DNA of 64,000 nucleotides from Ananas comosus (GCF_001540865.1 NC_033623.1:12987361-13051360); one strand, 5' to 3'; counted from the first letter of the stretch, positions 49,614 through 60,372 are shown. Notes: a model not told the origin generated them from the letters alone. Made by a program: numbers and translations.

Positions 49614-52600
49614 CGTGTTATGGTCAATCGGGTATATATAATACCGCTGAAGGATGCCGATAAGCACAAGATACGCAACGAAAGAGGACGACACTATAGC
49701 TGCCAAACAAAGCCAACTGTTTTGGCCGAGCACAGGAGCAATGGGCGAGTCGGACGGACGAGGTTTGAACCAAACAGTTCGAATTAGATTTTCGGTGTTG
49801 CCGACTGGAGCTTTTTCTCTGGTGACAAAGGCCTCAATGCGCAGCTGCAAGCGGGAGAGGTCAGAGGAGTTGCCGGATATGGGGAGGAGGAGGTCGAGCA
49901 TCGTCAGGTCGGCGGAGGTCTTGAAGGCGCAAATAAGGAGAATGTTTGGAGTGGGGATGTTGAGGGCATTGCTGCGGGATATGAACTCTCGAATGATTGA
50001 GATAAAAGGCGTGATTCCACTGCCTCCGCTCACCATCACTAGTGACTCGTACCTGCAAAAAAATCAAGCTAACATTACAAAACTACAACAGAAGTTGTTT
50101 AAGTTCTTATCATGATCAAACTACAAATTTTTGTGTTAATCTTGCGAACCTTAAGAATTCCATGCTAGTAGGACTGTAGGGCCCTTCTACCGAGACATCT
50201 AGGTGGCCGTCGGGAAGAGAGGAAGAGAGAATGTTGTATAGCTTCTGCGTCCAGCTTCCTTCTTTCTTGATGATAACACTGAGCCTCTCGGGTTCTAAGC
50301 TGCTGCTGGAGCTCACAGTGTACGGGTGCCATTGGAGTGATGAAACACTTGGGATGTTGATGAACACCGTGCTCAACGGCTTGTATCGAAATCCTAGATG
50401 TATACAAAAAGAACAAAAAAAAACAACACAAAATGGAAAATGAACTTACAAGTAATTAAACAATTAATTATATTAGCAAATTTACGACCACTCATGTGTT
50501 TGCGAGCATGCACGTGCACTTGGTGGCCTGTTTTTTATTAGATCGATTTGAATTGTAAAGTACGCGCCTCTCACCTGGGTTTTTGGAGAAGTTAAGCTCG
50601 ACAGCTTCGGACGGCAAAAGCCGAGCGGAGAGCAGGCGGATTTTGGTTCGCGACTGCAAGAACCTCAAGTAGCGGTCGACCATGAAGAGGTAAACGCCGG
50701 GAAGAATCATGCAGAAGAAGCTGATGCCGACGTGCATGAGGTAGAAGAAGAGGAAAAGGATGTAGAGGTGGTGCGTGTAGAAGAAGACCTCGAACATCTT
50801 GCGCCGGATGCGCGGAATTGTAGTCGTCCACAAGGCCAAACCTGATAGAAGAGCTATCTCTCCGGCCACATTCGACACGCCAGTTTTATCCCATTTCAGC
50901 ATCTGAACACGTACATAAAGCGTGATCCCATGAAAATTAGATTACTTAAATCTTTGCTAGGATAATTATGTGCAAAAAACAACAAAGAGAGAGCAAAATT
51001 TAATGAATATTTACTTCATCTATTTGGTGGGTAGCGGCCCAATATATGACATAGCAGATGCCGTGAGCGGTGAAGAGAACCATGATGGTGTGCCCGAGCC
51101 ATATGTGATATTTGATGCTTGATTCTGAGGTGAGCCCAATGAGAGGCAAAACTGAGGAGCCTCTGCTAACAGGAAAGAAGAGGAACGCACAGCACAAGTT
51201 TCCAATTAAACCGAGTCGAAGAGCCGCACTGTCCAACTTTTCTTGCCACCTGCAACATGTGCAGTTCCTCTCGAGTGAACATTTTCATTTTTTTGCTGGG
51301 CAAAATAGGTGAGGTTTCTTTTTTATTAACCGCAGAAACAATATAAGGAAAGCGTTATTTTTCAATAGTTAGAGATTGCTTGTTTACACCGACGGTCCCT
51401 AGAACAAGTGGCAAATAGCTTGATGGTTGGTATTCAAGACCCAAGTTCGAATCCTAGTTGATTCACAGTTCTAGCTAAGTTTATTTCAAAAATGAAATAA
51501 GCGAAGCGGGTAGCGTGCTACCTATCTCTCTCTAAAAAAAAAAAAAGAGATTGTTTGTTTACGTATGTGTGGTTCATTTTAATTAAGTTAGTACCTTGTA
51601 GTTCATTTTAATTTAGTACTCTGTGGTTTTATTTTTGTATCAAATTAGTACCCTATAGTTTTATTTTTGTATCAAGTTAGTAACCTGTGGTTTTTAAACC
51701 ACAGGATACTAAAGTGTTAAAGTACGAAACCACAAGATACTAAAATAATAAAATGCGAAACCACATGGTACTAACTTGATACACTTTAAACTACAGGGTA
51801 CTAAAGTGAAAAAGTGCAAAACCACTGGGTATTAATTTGATACACTTTAAACTATATGGTATTAAAGTGAAAAAAAAAGTAAAACCATAAGGGGGTATTT
51901 GAAGTTTTCCCTATAATTTATCATGACGCCAACTCCCATCAAAATATGGTCACTTTCAGTTACATACGTACAGTGATGGAATAATAGTCAAGTATTATTA
52001 AGCAACACTTAGGCCAATTTGGTTGAAAGTAATTATAAATACAGTATAGTTAATAACACATGTAATTAAAAATACAACAGTTATAAATGTACACGGTTTG
52101 TTTGGTTATGTAAAGATGCAATTATTGTAGTTATATTTCAAATGAAACTAATTTTAGAAAAAAAAACCTAACTTTTTTACACACAAACTTTGACTAGTAT
52201 TCATTTATTTACAAAAATTCTAATTTGTTTATGAATCTATATACTAGTATATATTTATTATGTTTTATTTATTGATATAGCTATTTATTTATTTAATTAT
52301 TATTGTTACAACTGCAGTTAGAACTGCAATCAATTTGAATGTAGTTTCAACCTTATCATTTGGACTTTTTGTACAATTACAACTACAGCAGTTAGCTTCA
52401 ACCGCACCAAACAAATTAACCACATGCTTTGAGTGTACATGTATTTACAACTACAGTACTGTAGCCAAACGGCCATTTAGTGGAAACTGCTATTTTTTTT
52501 TATTTTGGAAGGTAGAGAGTTACTTGAAAGCGCGCTATATAGACAAAAATCTGGTGAAATGTATAGAGTGATTCCTTACAGTTTCTCTTGAGCAGTAGGG

Positions 52601-53308
52601 CGAAGGCGCGCGAAGCTGCCTTTTAAGTAAGTGGCGAAGCACCAAATCAGAAGTGCCAGAAACATGACAATGAAAGCTAATTCAATGCCAGAGACTATTC
52701 CGAGCGGCCCTTTCACTAACACCGGCCTCTTCCAAGCCACGAGGCGTGTATTCAATCCACTCCTTAAAAGATTTTAAAAAGAAAACATTATGTAGATTTA
52801 TATAGTGAAACATGCATGCTACTTTGGTTTCTGTCTCATATCCAGGGTACGTAATACGTACACTTCTAATTGCAACAAATTATATATACCTCTTCTCTGT
52901 GTTCTCACTTCCCTTCTCCATGTGCAAATAAATGCACCCGAGAACGAAAATGAAGAGAATGGGGAATGTGCAGATCAAGATATTCGTCCCTGCATCAACA
53001 AAAAAAATTAGATGATACTGATTAAAAAGAGAGAACACTTGATACAATAATACAACAATAATAAATACGATAACACTTGACACAACACCTTGTTTTCCGA
53101 AGTATGTAGAGTCGGTGTCCGAGGCAAGCTTGGGAGACCAGATGTTTCTATATGTGTTTGTGGGCGCCATGATCCAAATCATTATCCATCCCACAAACAC
53201 TACGCTCAGTAGCAGCTTCACCCACTTAAGGATCCTTAAATTTCTATCATCAAGCGACGACGGCGACGACATCGGTGACGGAGACGAAGATGAAGAAGCC
53301 ATGTTCAT
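49614..53308 (-). CDS. Ferric reduction oxidase (FRO), C-terminus cut off
   Basis: Exons 53308-53089, 52989-52890, 52762-52580, 51249-51015, 50902-50575, 50393-50150 and 50052-49614 join in phase with GT-AG introns to about 583 aa. After several N-terminal membrane segments comes the ferric-reductase core with haem-binding histidines (YHIWLGH, FTAHG, FYTHHLY, LMHVG), then HPYTVSSSS for FAD and VSGGSGITPFISIIRE for NADPH. FRO enzymes pass electrons from cytosolic NADPH across a membrane to reduce Fe(III) or Cu(II) for uptake. Complete family members are about 700-750 aa; the last 130 or so, including the C-terminal nucleotide-binding Cys-Gly-Pro motif, are missing at the N at 49613. Intron 3 (51250-52579) is full of transposons. 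Confidence 0.93.
51388..51545 (+). mobile_element. tRNA-derived SINE in FRO intron 3, best-preserved copy
   Basis: Starts ACCGACGGTCCCTAGAAC, A-box-like TGGCAAATAGCTTGATGGT, good B box AAGTTCGAATCCTAG, tail AATAAGCGAAGCGGGTAGCG, TGCTACCTATCTCTCTC, poly(A). A 17-bp duplication with one mismatch, AGAGATTGCTTGTTTAC (51371-51387) and AGAGATTGTTTGTTTAC (51546-51562), flanks it. It is antisense to the FRO gene. Confidence 0.92.
51563..51912. mobile_element. Terminal-repeat element in FRO intron 3, left end unclear
   Basis: Built from many short direct and inverted words (TTAGTACCCTGTAGTT, AAACCACAGGATACTAAAG). The right end GGGGGTATTTGAAGTTTTCCC matches the right terminus of the element at 58009-58361. 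The left terminus is not recognisable. Confidence 0.6.
52012..52476. mobile_element. Tourist-like MITE in FRO intron 3
   Basis: 465 bp between TTA duplications (52009-52011 and 52477-52479). Ends GGCCAATTTGGTTGAAAG and, inverted, ATGGCCGTTTGGCTACAG. No coding capacity. Confidence 0.8.
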
Positions 53309-53372
53309 CTCTTCTCTCCCAATACAATCTTCTGCTTAATTGCCTTGAACTGCACACTATTCATTAATGGCG

Positions 53373-53381
53373 CATTTATAG
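53373..53381 (-). promoter_or_regulatory. TATA box of the FRO gene
   Basis: CTATAAATG on the minus strand, about 65-70 bp before the ATG at 53308. This is a good position if the leader is short. Confidence 0.5.
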
Positions 53382-53405
53382 AGAGAATTTATGGGGGCCA
53401 AAAAG

Positions 53406-53466
53406 GCATGCTTCACGTCCCCCACCCATGCCCCACCTCATACCGCCGTTTTCACGCCCCCACGTG
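53406..53466 (-). promoter_or_regulatory. GCATGC and G-box words in the FRO promoter
   Basis: GCATGC at 53406-53411 contains CATGC, the word bound by the grass iron-deficiency factor IDEF1. CACGTG at 53461-53466 is a G-box, bound by bHLH factors including iron-response regulators. Both are about 100-160 bp from the start codon. Short words occur by chance, so iron regulation is an inference from gene identity plus position. Confidence 0.35.
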
Positions 53467-53758
53467 TTAGTCATCGGCCCCTGTTGATGTAAGATCGGCC
53501 GTTGACCTCCCCCATTATCTTGAGGTCAAATTCCGTTGCTCCCGCTTTTAGCCACCGTTTTTGTTTTTTTTCCGTCACCTTTTTGCTTTCTCATTCCACT
53601 ACGTGTCCTTGATTCCCTTCTTCTCTACCGCACATTTGTACTGCTGTGATATACATGAAGAGCGATGCTACAGCCATTTTCGAAGACTCCCCACGAAAAT
53701 ATTTGCGTCCGAAAAACAGAGCACTTAAGTACTTAACATCGGGACGAGTTTATTAAAT

Positions 53759-53762
<4 letters not shown>

Positions 53763-53848
<86 letters not shown>
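53763..53848. repeat. (TA)n(GA)n compound microsatellite
   Basis: About 44 bp of TA followed by about 42 bp of GA, directly left of the element at 53849. The right side of that element has the mirror arrangement, (TC)n(TA)n. Confidence 0.95.
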
Positions 53849-53851
<3 letters not shown>

Positions 53852-54785
53852 GAGTTAGAATACTATCGGTAGTAAACGAGCCGTTTTACTACCGATTTAT
53901 TTTCGATGATAGAACTTTCAAATTGACGATCGGCTCCGTTGAACATGATCTATACCACTTGAAGTATTTAGAAATCAAATTTCAAATCTTTTCGACATCA
54001 TTTATCTAATGATCAAAGGGTTTCAAAATTTGTAATTTTAATGGTCGATAAGAGGCGTTTTCTTGTTTAACGGCGTAAAGATATCCAAATCAATTGAATT
54101 TTTGTTAGAAAATTCTTTAAACTATTTAAAACAAGATTTATACTCTTGATCTTGATTACAAGACTCCTATCATTATTTTTTAAAGAGTATTCATTTTCAG
54201 CCATTCATTTTTCTGTTCACTTGGCCTCCGTTTGGTTCGGGGTTAAGGAAAAAATAACTATTCCAGGGATAGAGTTAAGTTCAGGGTTAAAGTGGGGTTA
54301 AAGTTTTTTTGTGTTTGGTTGGGGGTTAGAGTTAGTCTAGAATAATGAAAAATAGTATTTGGTTGGAGTAGGTGGGATAAAAAGATAATGATTGATAAAG
54401 AAGGATAATGATTGGTTGGAGTATGTGTGATAAAAAAGATAGTGGGTTATTATGAATAGAAAATAGTGTTGGTTGGAGTTTGGTGGGGTTAGGTGAGGTT
54501 AGTTAACCCGGGATAATTTATTTAAGGTGGGGTTAGCTAACCCCACCCATTTTTTGGGATGTTTGGGGATAAAATGAGGGTTAAAGGGTTATTCCACCCC
54601 TTAACCCCGAACCAAACAAGAGCTTGATGGATAAAAGAATCGAAAGTGTGTGAAATTTGATTTCTAGGTAGTTTAAATGGTTTAGATCATATTTAACGGA
54701 GTCGATCGTCAATTTGGAAGCTCTATCATCGAAAACAAATCGGTAGTAAAACGGCTCGTTTACTACCGATAGTATTTTAGCTCAA

Positions 54786-54786
<1 letters not shown>
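53849..54786. mobile_element. Inverted-repeat element between microsatellites, with nested MITE
   Basis: Arms of about 150 bp begin GTTGAGTTAGAATACTATCG on the left and, inverted, GTTGAGCTAAAATACTATCG on the right. Both continue through GGTAGTAAACGAGCCGTTTT and GACGATCGGCTCCGTTGAAC-like sequence. The same GATCGGCTCCGTT core occurs in the element at 56881. A MITE (54226-54620) sits inside. Confidence 0.85.
54226..54620. mobile_element. Nested MITE with GTTTGGTT ends
   Basis: CCTCCGTTTGGTTCGGGGTT at the left and, inverted, TTGTTTGGTTCGGGGTTAAG at the right. Family member of 27579-27926. Boundaries are good to a few bases; the target duplication is unclear. Confidence 0.75.
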
Positions 54787-54828
<42 letters not shown>

Positions 54829-54916
54829 GTTTAATTACTATATTTTTATGAGTATAAATTTGTAAAAAATTTATGCGTATAAAAAAATTTATATTTATAA
54901 GAGTATATTAGCTCTA

Positions 54917-55029
<113 letters not shown>

Positions 55030-55674
55030 CATTAGAAATGCTTATGCTGCTTGTTATTTTAGGATGGTTATGAATAAATGGCACTTCATCTACTGTTCAA
55101 AGTTAAACTTTGAATTAATACGAAAACTTTTTATGCTCCTCGTAAAGTAAAGGAGCGGTAGTATCTATGTGTAAAACAGATTAATAACGAGCCGACGACG
55201 GTAAAACTTTACCTTTTTTACAAAGTTTTCATGAACCGGTTTCTTGGTGACCCTTAAAGTTATAACCATACTTTAATTAAAACCGTTTAAAAAAAAAACA
55301 ACGGCTAAGGAGTGTTAAAGGTTTTCTTCGACTACTAGTAGTAAAGTGGTTTTATTTATTTATTTATTCCCGAGCTTAACAGTATTAAAAAGCCAAAGCA
55401 CGTACAGAATATATCCACGTATACGTTGAAACCGGAGCGCATGACAAGTTGTAGTTGGGCTACTAGGCGATCGCCAGCTATCCGTCCATCCATCCGTCCA
55501 ATCCACCGCCTATATGCCGACGACGGATTCAGGCACACCAGGTACCTTGACCTCGTGAATAAACCCATTTCAAATGTTTGACGACCTGGGTAGAATGTAA
55601 CGTACATATTTAGTAGGATTACCACCACCACCCTCATGGATGCTTCCTCCTCCCGAGCGTGAGTAATTTCGAGA

Positions 55675-55703
55675 GGATACGGGATACGGGATACGGGATA
55701 CGG
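55675..55703. repeat. (GGATACG)4 minisatellite
   Basis: Four perfect tandem heptamers. Length instability is likely. Confidence 0.9.
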
Positions 55704-55808
55704 CGGCTCCCTTCTAATTCTTCTACCACTAGGTAACGTTGAGTGTACGTACGGTTGGTAAATATTACGAGTGTGGTTTAATAGGGAGTTAAGAATGAGA
55801 GAGAGAGA

Positions 55809-55809
55809 N
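55809..55809. other. Single N beside a GA repeat
   Basis: Falls at the end of a GAGAGAGA run just before the 120-bp tandem array. Probably another join or unresolved base in a repeat. Confidence 0.7.
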
Positions 55810-55878
55810 CTAGAAAATTGCTAAGATAGAATATTACTTGCAATGTGGGTTGCTGTGGCACGGGGGAAGGCTCGGTGG

Positions 55879-56238
55879 CTCGACAGCGACCGGCGGCGAC
55901 GTCGGCTTGGGCGGCGGCGACTGGCGGGGTGCGGAGGGAGAGAGAGACAGAGAGTTCAGAGAGAAAGAGAGCGAAAAGTGAGGGAGAGGTGTCGGGGCTT
56001 CGGGTTTGGGCGGCGGCGACGGCGGCTTGGGCGGCGGCGACTGTCGGGGTGCGGAGGGAGAGAGAGACAGAGAGTTCAGAGAGAAAGAGAGCGAAAAGTG
56101 AGGGAGAGGTGTCGGGGCTTCGGGTTTGGGCGGCGGCGACGGCGGCTTGGGCGGCGGCGACTGTCGGGGTGCGGAGGGAGAGAGAGACAGAGAGTTAAGA
56201 GAGAAAGAGAGCGAAGAGTGAGGGAGAGGTGTCGGGGG
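55879..56238. repeat. Three tandem 120-bp units, GC- and GA-rich
   Basis: Exact 120-bp period; units 2 and 3 are almost identical and unit 1 slightly diverged. Each unit has a GGCGGCGGCGAC-rich half and a GA-rich half (GAGAGAGACAGAGAGTTCAG). Because 120 is divisible by 3, a minus frame passes through (55834-56313) and reads SPPPKPPSPPPKPEAP and SLSFSLNSLSLSPS per 40 aa. The frame starts inside the neighbouring palindrome array and has no signal peptide, so I do not call it an extensin gene. Confidence 0.9.
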
Positions 56239-56255
56239 TTCGGGTATACCAAGGT

Positions 56256-56593
56256 AAGACGGTGAATTGTTCACCGTCTTCATAAACAACATTGGAGACG
56301 GTGAACGATTCACCGTCTTACCTTGACCCTGGTAAAGACGGTGAACTGTTCACCGTCTTTAGTGCAGGACAAATAAGACGGTAAACAGTTCACCGTCTTA
56401 TCTGTGTTTTATCACCTTGGCCAAAGTTCGGGCCGAAGTTGAGGGCACAGCAGTTCCAAAAGTGTTGTATTCGCTCTAAAGGCGGGGATGGATTCGCTCT
56501 AAAGACGGTGAATAGTTCACCGTCTCATGAAGGCGGTGAACCATCTACCGTCTTCATGAGAAATTCGCATAGACGGTGAACGATTCACCGTCT
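56256..56593. repeat. Seven spaced copies of a 25-bp palindrome
   Basis: Each copy has an 11-bp arm AAGACGGTGAA, a 3-bp centre and the inverse arm TTCACCGTCTT, with small changes. Positions: 56256-56280, 56295-56319, 56335-56359, 56375-56399, 56502-56526, 56530-56554 and about 56569-56593. The first four are about 40 bp apart. Both arms are kept while spacers differ. Clustered short palindromes of this type are known as subterminal transposase-binding repeats in CACTA and some MULE elements; that assignment is inference. Confidence 0.9.
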
Positions 56594-56740
56594 TTACGAG
56601 AAAAATCCGACCTGGCGCCGACATGGCGAAAGGAGGGTTAGTTTTCCAAATAAAATTTTCAGAGGGTTATTTTGCCAATTACAAAATTTCAGAGGGTTAT
56701 TTTCGAAAAAAGTCCGGGTATGGATACTTCAAATATTATT
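56594..56740. other. Probable transposon end beside the palindrome array
   Basis: Contains TTTCAGAGGGTTATTTT twice (near 56659 and 56688) and then TCGAAAAAAGTCCGGGTA. It may be the terminal part of the element to which the palindromes belong. No target duplication was identified. Confidence 0.4.
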
Positions 56741-56880
56741 CGAATTCGAAGCAGGGCAGGTTTTATTCAAGATAAACTGATATGGATTTTATTATGGGTA
56801 TAGAAAATAAAAATTCGACGGATATAGAAACGAGTAGAAATTTTATATTTACTAGACCCAAACCCGAATATTATATATAT

Positions 56881-57426
56881 AGAGTGAAGCTACTATGCTA
56901 TCGGAAGCACGGAGTCTTCCGTGCTTCCAGCTCGTTTTCGATGTTGCGACTTTCGAATCGTCGATCGGCTCCGTTAAATTTGATCTAGAGTATTTGAAGT
57001 ATCTAGGAAATAAATTTTATGATTTTACGATATTATTTGCCTAGTGAACGAAGGGGCTCAAAATCAACGGTTGAAAATAAAAATCTTACAAAATGTAATA
57101 ATATGACATTAAAATTTTAAATCAAAGATATTGATCTTGTTTTGCATAGTATAAAGAATTTTCTATCAAAATTTCATGTAATTTGGATATTTCTATACCG
57201 TTAAACTTGTAAACGGCTCACTACGGCCTTTGAAATTTATTGATTTTGAGCCCATTCGATCACTAGACAAATGATATCGTAAAATCATAAAATTTATTTT
57301 CTAGGTACTCCAAATACTCTAGATCAAATTTAACGGAGCCGATCGACGATTCGAAAGTCGCAACATCGAAAACGAGCTGAAAGCACAGAAGGCTCCGTGC
57401 TTCCGATAGCATATATAGTAGCCTCA

Positions 57427-57430
<4 letters not shown>
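56881..57430. mobile_element. Long near-perfect inverted repeat, hairpin-forming MITE
   Basis: 550 bp. Arms of about 190 bp start AGAGTGAAGCTACTATGCTA on the left and, inverted, AGAGTGAGGCTACTATATAT on the right. They then agree almost base for base through CTCGTTTTCGATGTTGCGAC, CGTCGATCGGCTCCGTTAAA and AAATTTTATGATTTTACGAT. TATATATA lies on both sides. A transcript would fold into a long hairpin. Confidence 0.88.

Positions 57431-57479
<49 letters not shown>
57431..57479. repeat. (TA)n microsatellite
   Basis: TA run at the right edge of the hairpin element. Beyond it, TAGAGTAACTATGCTGTCGA (57479-57500) resembles the terminus of the same family without a partner arm. 57540-58000 shows no gene; a second TA run lies at 57973-58008. 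Confidence 0.9.
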
Positions 57480-57480
<1 letters not shown>

Positions 57481-57970
57481 GAGTAACTATGCTGTCGAAA
57501 GTATAGAGAGTTTGATACTTTCGATTTTTTGACACTTTGATCTAGAATTATAAATATAAAAACCAATTATATATTGCTACAAGTACTTAATATAAAAACT
57601 GATATATTGACAAATTTATATGCCAACTCCAACTGCATATACAATTCGATCATAATTTAGTACATCAACAAAATATAAAAATAATAATACTCCTATTTTT
57701 CTAAATATTATTAATATTTTAACATGTACATATATTTATGCAACATGTACAATTGAATATATTGTCAACATATATTAATATTAATTACCGACTAGCAAAA
57801 CAAAGTAATTAATATATATAGCACTCCAGGCCCAGTGGAAAATATAAAATAAGCCATTTGATTGGAACAGAAGAGCCAAATAGTAGTAATAATAATAATA
57901 ATAATTAATATTTTTGAAAAACTTTTGAGTTACGTGGATCATTCTCCTGCGGGCGACGCACGCATGGATA

Positions 57971-58008
<38 letters not shown>

Positions 58009-58010
<2 letters not shown>

Positions 58011-58361
58011 GAAAAACTTCAAAAACCTCATGTGGTTTCGTAGTTTCTTAGTTTGCCCCTGTAGTTTAAAATGTATCAAATTGCCCCCTTATGGTTTCAT
58101 TTTTATCTTTTCGGTAACTTTTTCGTTAATATTTCATTAAATTATATACAAAAAAATTTCAGATATCCATCTAAATTTATCAAATATTCACTATAGTACC
58201 CTTTAATTTTAACTTTATTACTGATTTAAGAAAAAAAATAATGAAATTGATAAGAAAAAGAGAAAAAAGAAACCACAGGAGAGCAAATTGATATATTTTA
58301 AATCATAGAAGGGTCAAATGAGAAACCACAAAACCACAGGGGGGATTTTTGAAGTTTTCCC
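58009..58361. mobile_element. MITE with GGGAAAA-CTTCAAAA ends inside (TA)n
   Basis: 353 bp. Left GGGAAAAACTTCAAAAACCT and, inverted from the right, GGGAAAACTTCAAAAATCCC, both followed by TGTGGTTT words. TA runs lie on both sides. Shares its right terminus with the element in FRO intron 3. Confidence 0.8.
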
Positions 58362-58369
58362 ATATATAT

Positions 58370-59318
58370 ATCGTGCGTGCGTCGGGGGACGTACGTAATG
58401 CGGTGGGTTCACTATTCCCTCGCGAATGCTCTACGCACCTGCGCCTCTACCAGTGAAGCACAGTTGAATCTCGGGGTTAGTGCTCGCACGAGGCGAGTGC
58501 GCGTGTCGGCGTGTGGCGGAGCGCTGCGGCAGCGGCCGAGCACGCGCCCGCACGTGCCCGCCAGAGGGAATGAACCAACGGTTTACACCTGCGTTAAAAA
58601 CTGCTCCACTTGAGGCTTAGATTGCGTAGCCCAATTATTAATTAATATAATATAATAAACATTATTCCAGATGACAAAAGAACTATTCATTCATTCCTTT
58701 ATTCATTCTTACACATAATCACTGTCTTATTGAGTATTTTATTATTGCCTTCCATTTGATATTAAAATATGTTTTGAAGTTAATTAATTAAGTGATGCAT
58801 GAGCAAGCTACGACAAGCTTAAACTATCGTTTTCATATGTATTATTATTATTATTATCTATTCATATTCATCAACTTTCGTTGGACGGTGACTAAATATA
58901 ACTATCAAAATCGTCAGTATTACCTCTGGCGGTGTTATCGCGCACCCTGGGCCTTTCCAATATTACCTTTTGACCCATCAACAGTGTAATGATAATGATG
59001 ATATATCCCTTGATGTTTGCTTTTACATGAAACTAAAGTCCCAAAATTCTTGATGTTTGCTTTTACATGAAACTAAAGTCCCAAAATTATTTTCAATAAC
59101 TTTATGTTGAAACGAATATCTCCAAAAAGATTTAATCAAATTAGACAGGAATACAAAATTACTCGGAAAACAGTTCTTCGAGTGAATTGTAAAGCAAGAA
59201 AGTGCCAATTCAAGGAATATATAAATAAAAATAATAATTTTATATGTATTTCTTTCAAAATTTTGAAATTATGAATTTATCTCTACAAAATTTAATTATT
59301 AAATTAATATATATTTTT
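58370..59318. other. Intergenic DNA, no gene seen
   Basis: 58370-58620 is GC-rich (GCGAGTGCGCGTGTCGGCGT) without a recognisable protein. The rest is AT-rich apart from the 40-bp duplication at 59010. Confidence 0.55.
59010..59089. repeat. Perfect 40-bp tandem duplication
   Basis: TTGATGTTTGCTTTTACATG plus the next 20 bases occurs twice head to tail without differences. Confidence 0.92.
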
Positions 59319-59334
59319 AAACCTTCAAAATATA

Positions 59335-59873
59335 ACATTTGTGTTTTGTGTGGAGTTGAGGTGGAGGTAGTAGACCATCTTCTGGCGAAATGTGTGGTTT
59401 CCAAGTACCTCTTCATTTCGTCCCCTCGAGAGCTCCATGCCCTTACTTTGCTTGAGAACGTTTATATATACCATATGGGAGAAGCTGCGGGGGAAGGGGA
59501 CACCGACGGACAGGTTTAAGGCCCAGAGCCTTGTCGCGGCCCTTTGGTGGACAACTTGGGATGTCAGAAATAATGCTATTTTACGGAACCAACCCTTTGA
59601 CGTTCTCTCTGCTGCTCATCGTGCTGAGGCATTGGCAAAGGAGTGGGCCGCCCTTTGTTGAGCCAGGGGACGCGCGTGTTGTTACCTCACATTGCCTCGA
59701 CGAGTATATCTAGTCTGTGCTAGGGGTCATATGTATTCCAGTTTCTTGTTTACTTTCTTTTTTTCTTTTTATTTGTTTTCCCTTCCGAGGCCATGACTGT
59801 CTCAATCTATGTAGCTAAATTCATTTTCTTATAGAATGAAACGGGTAGCGTGCTAGCTATATCTCATAAAAAA
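59335..59873 (+). mobile_element. 5'-truncated LINE with 15-bp target duplication
   Basis: Carries the zinc-binding region at the end of ORF2 (CVLCGVEVEVVDHLLAKC, then after a frame shift ALWWTTWDVRNNAILRN and ALAKEWAALC), a 3' untranslated region, the tail AGAATGAAACGGGTAGCGTG, CTAGCTATATCTC and A-rich sequence. AACCTTCAAAATATA flanks it exactly at 59320-59334 and 59874-59888. Confidence 0.93.
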
Positions 59874-59996
59874 AACCTTCAAAATATATAATTTTATCTC
59901 CTTAAGTTGACTATCGTTAGTTTCCCATTAAATAAACAATGACACGATTTAAAATGAAATATTAAAAATAATAAATAATGTTAAGTACAATTAAAA

Positions 59997-60372
59997 GGGT
60001 AAATTCTACGTTTTGGTTTTCACACTATGGATGACACCTTGGTCTTTAAACTATAATTAACTTGCTATAATAATTATTCGAACTTTCAAAATTATTGCAA
60101 TTAAGATTCACAACCTATTTTAGTTTATTAAATATTGACGGATAAGTGATAAAGAAGTGATATAACATCTTACTTATTAGTGCCCATCAATCACAATTTT
60201 GTTACATCACCTCTACATTAGTAATATATTAATTTTTAATCAACTAAATCATTTTATAGAACTTGATTACAATAATTTTATAAGCTCTAACCGAAAATTC
60301 GTATAAATTAAAGTTTGAGAACTAAAGTGTCACATGTCTCATAGTTTGAGGACCAAAAATGTAATTTACCCT
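59997..60372. mobile_element. MITE with AGGGTAAATT ends
   Basis: 376 bp. Left AGGGTAAATTCTACGTTTTG, right inverted AAGGGTAAATTACATTTTTG, followed on both arms by a TTGGT-CTCAAACTAT-like stretch. No coding capacity. Confidence 0.75.

Noticed and set aside
55834..56313. Extensin-like proline-rich gene
   Set aside because: The frame arises from a 120-bp tandem array, begins in a palindrome cluster and has no signal peptide or promoter evidence.
56256..56593. CRISPR-like array
   Set aside because: Plant nuclear context, perfectly palindromic repeats, uneven spacers and no cas genes.
57263..58140. Frames containing Tyr-Ile repeats
   Set aside because: They are translations of (TA)n microsatellites and hairpin arms.
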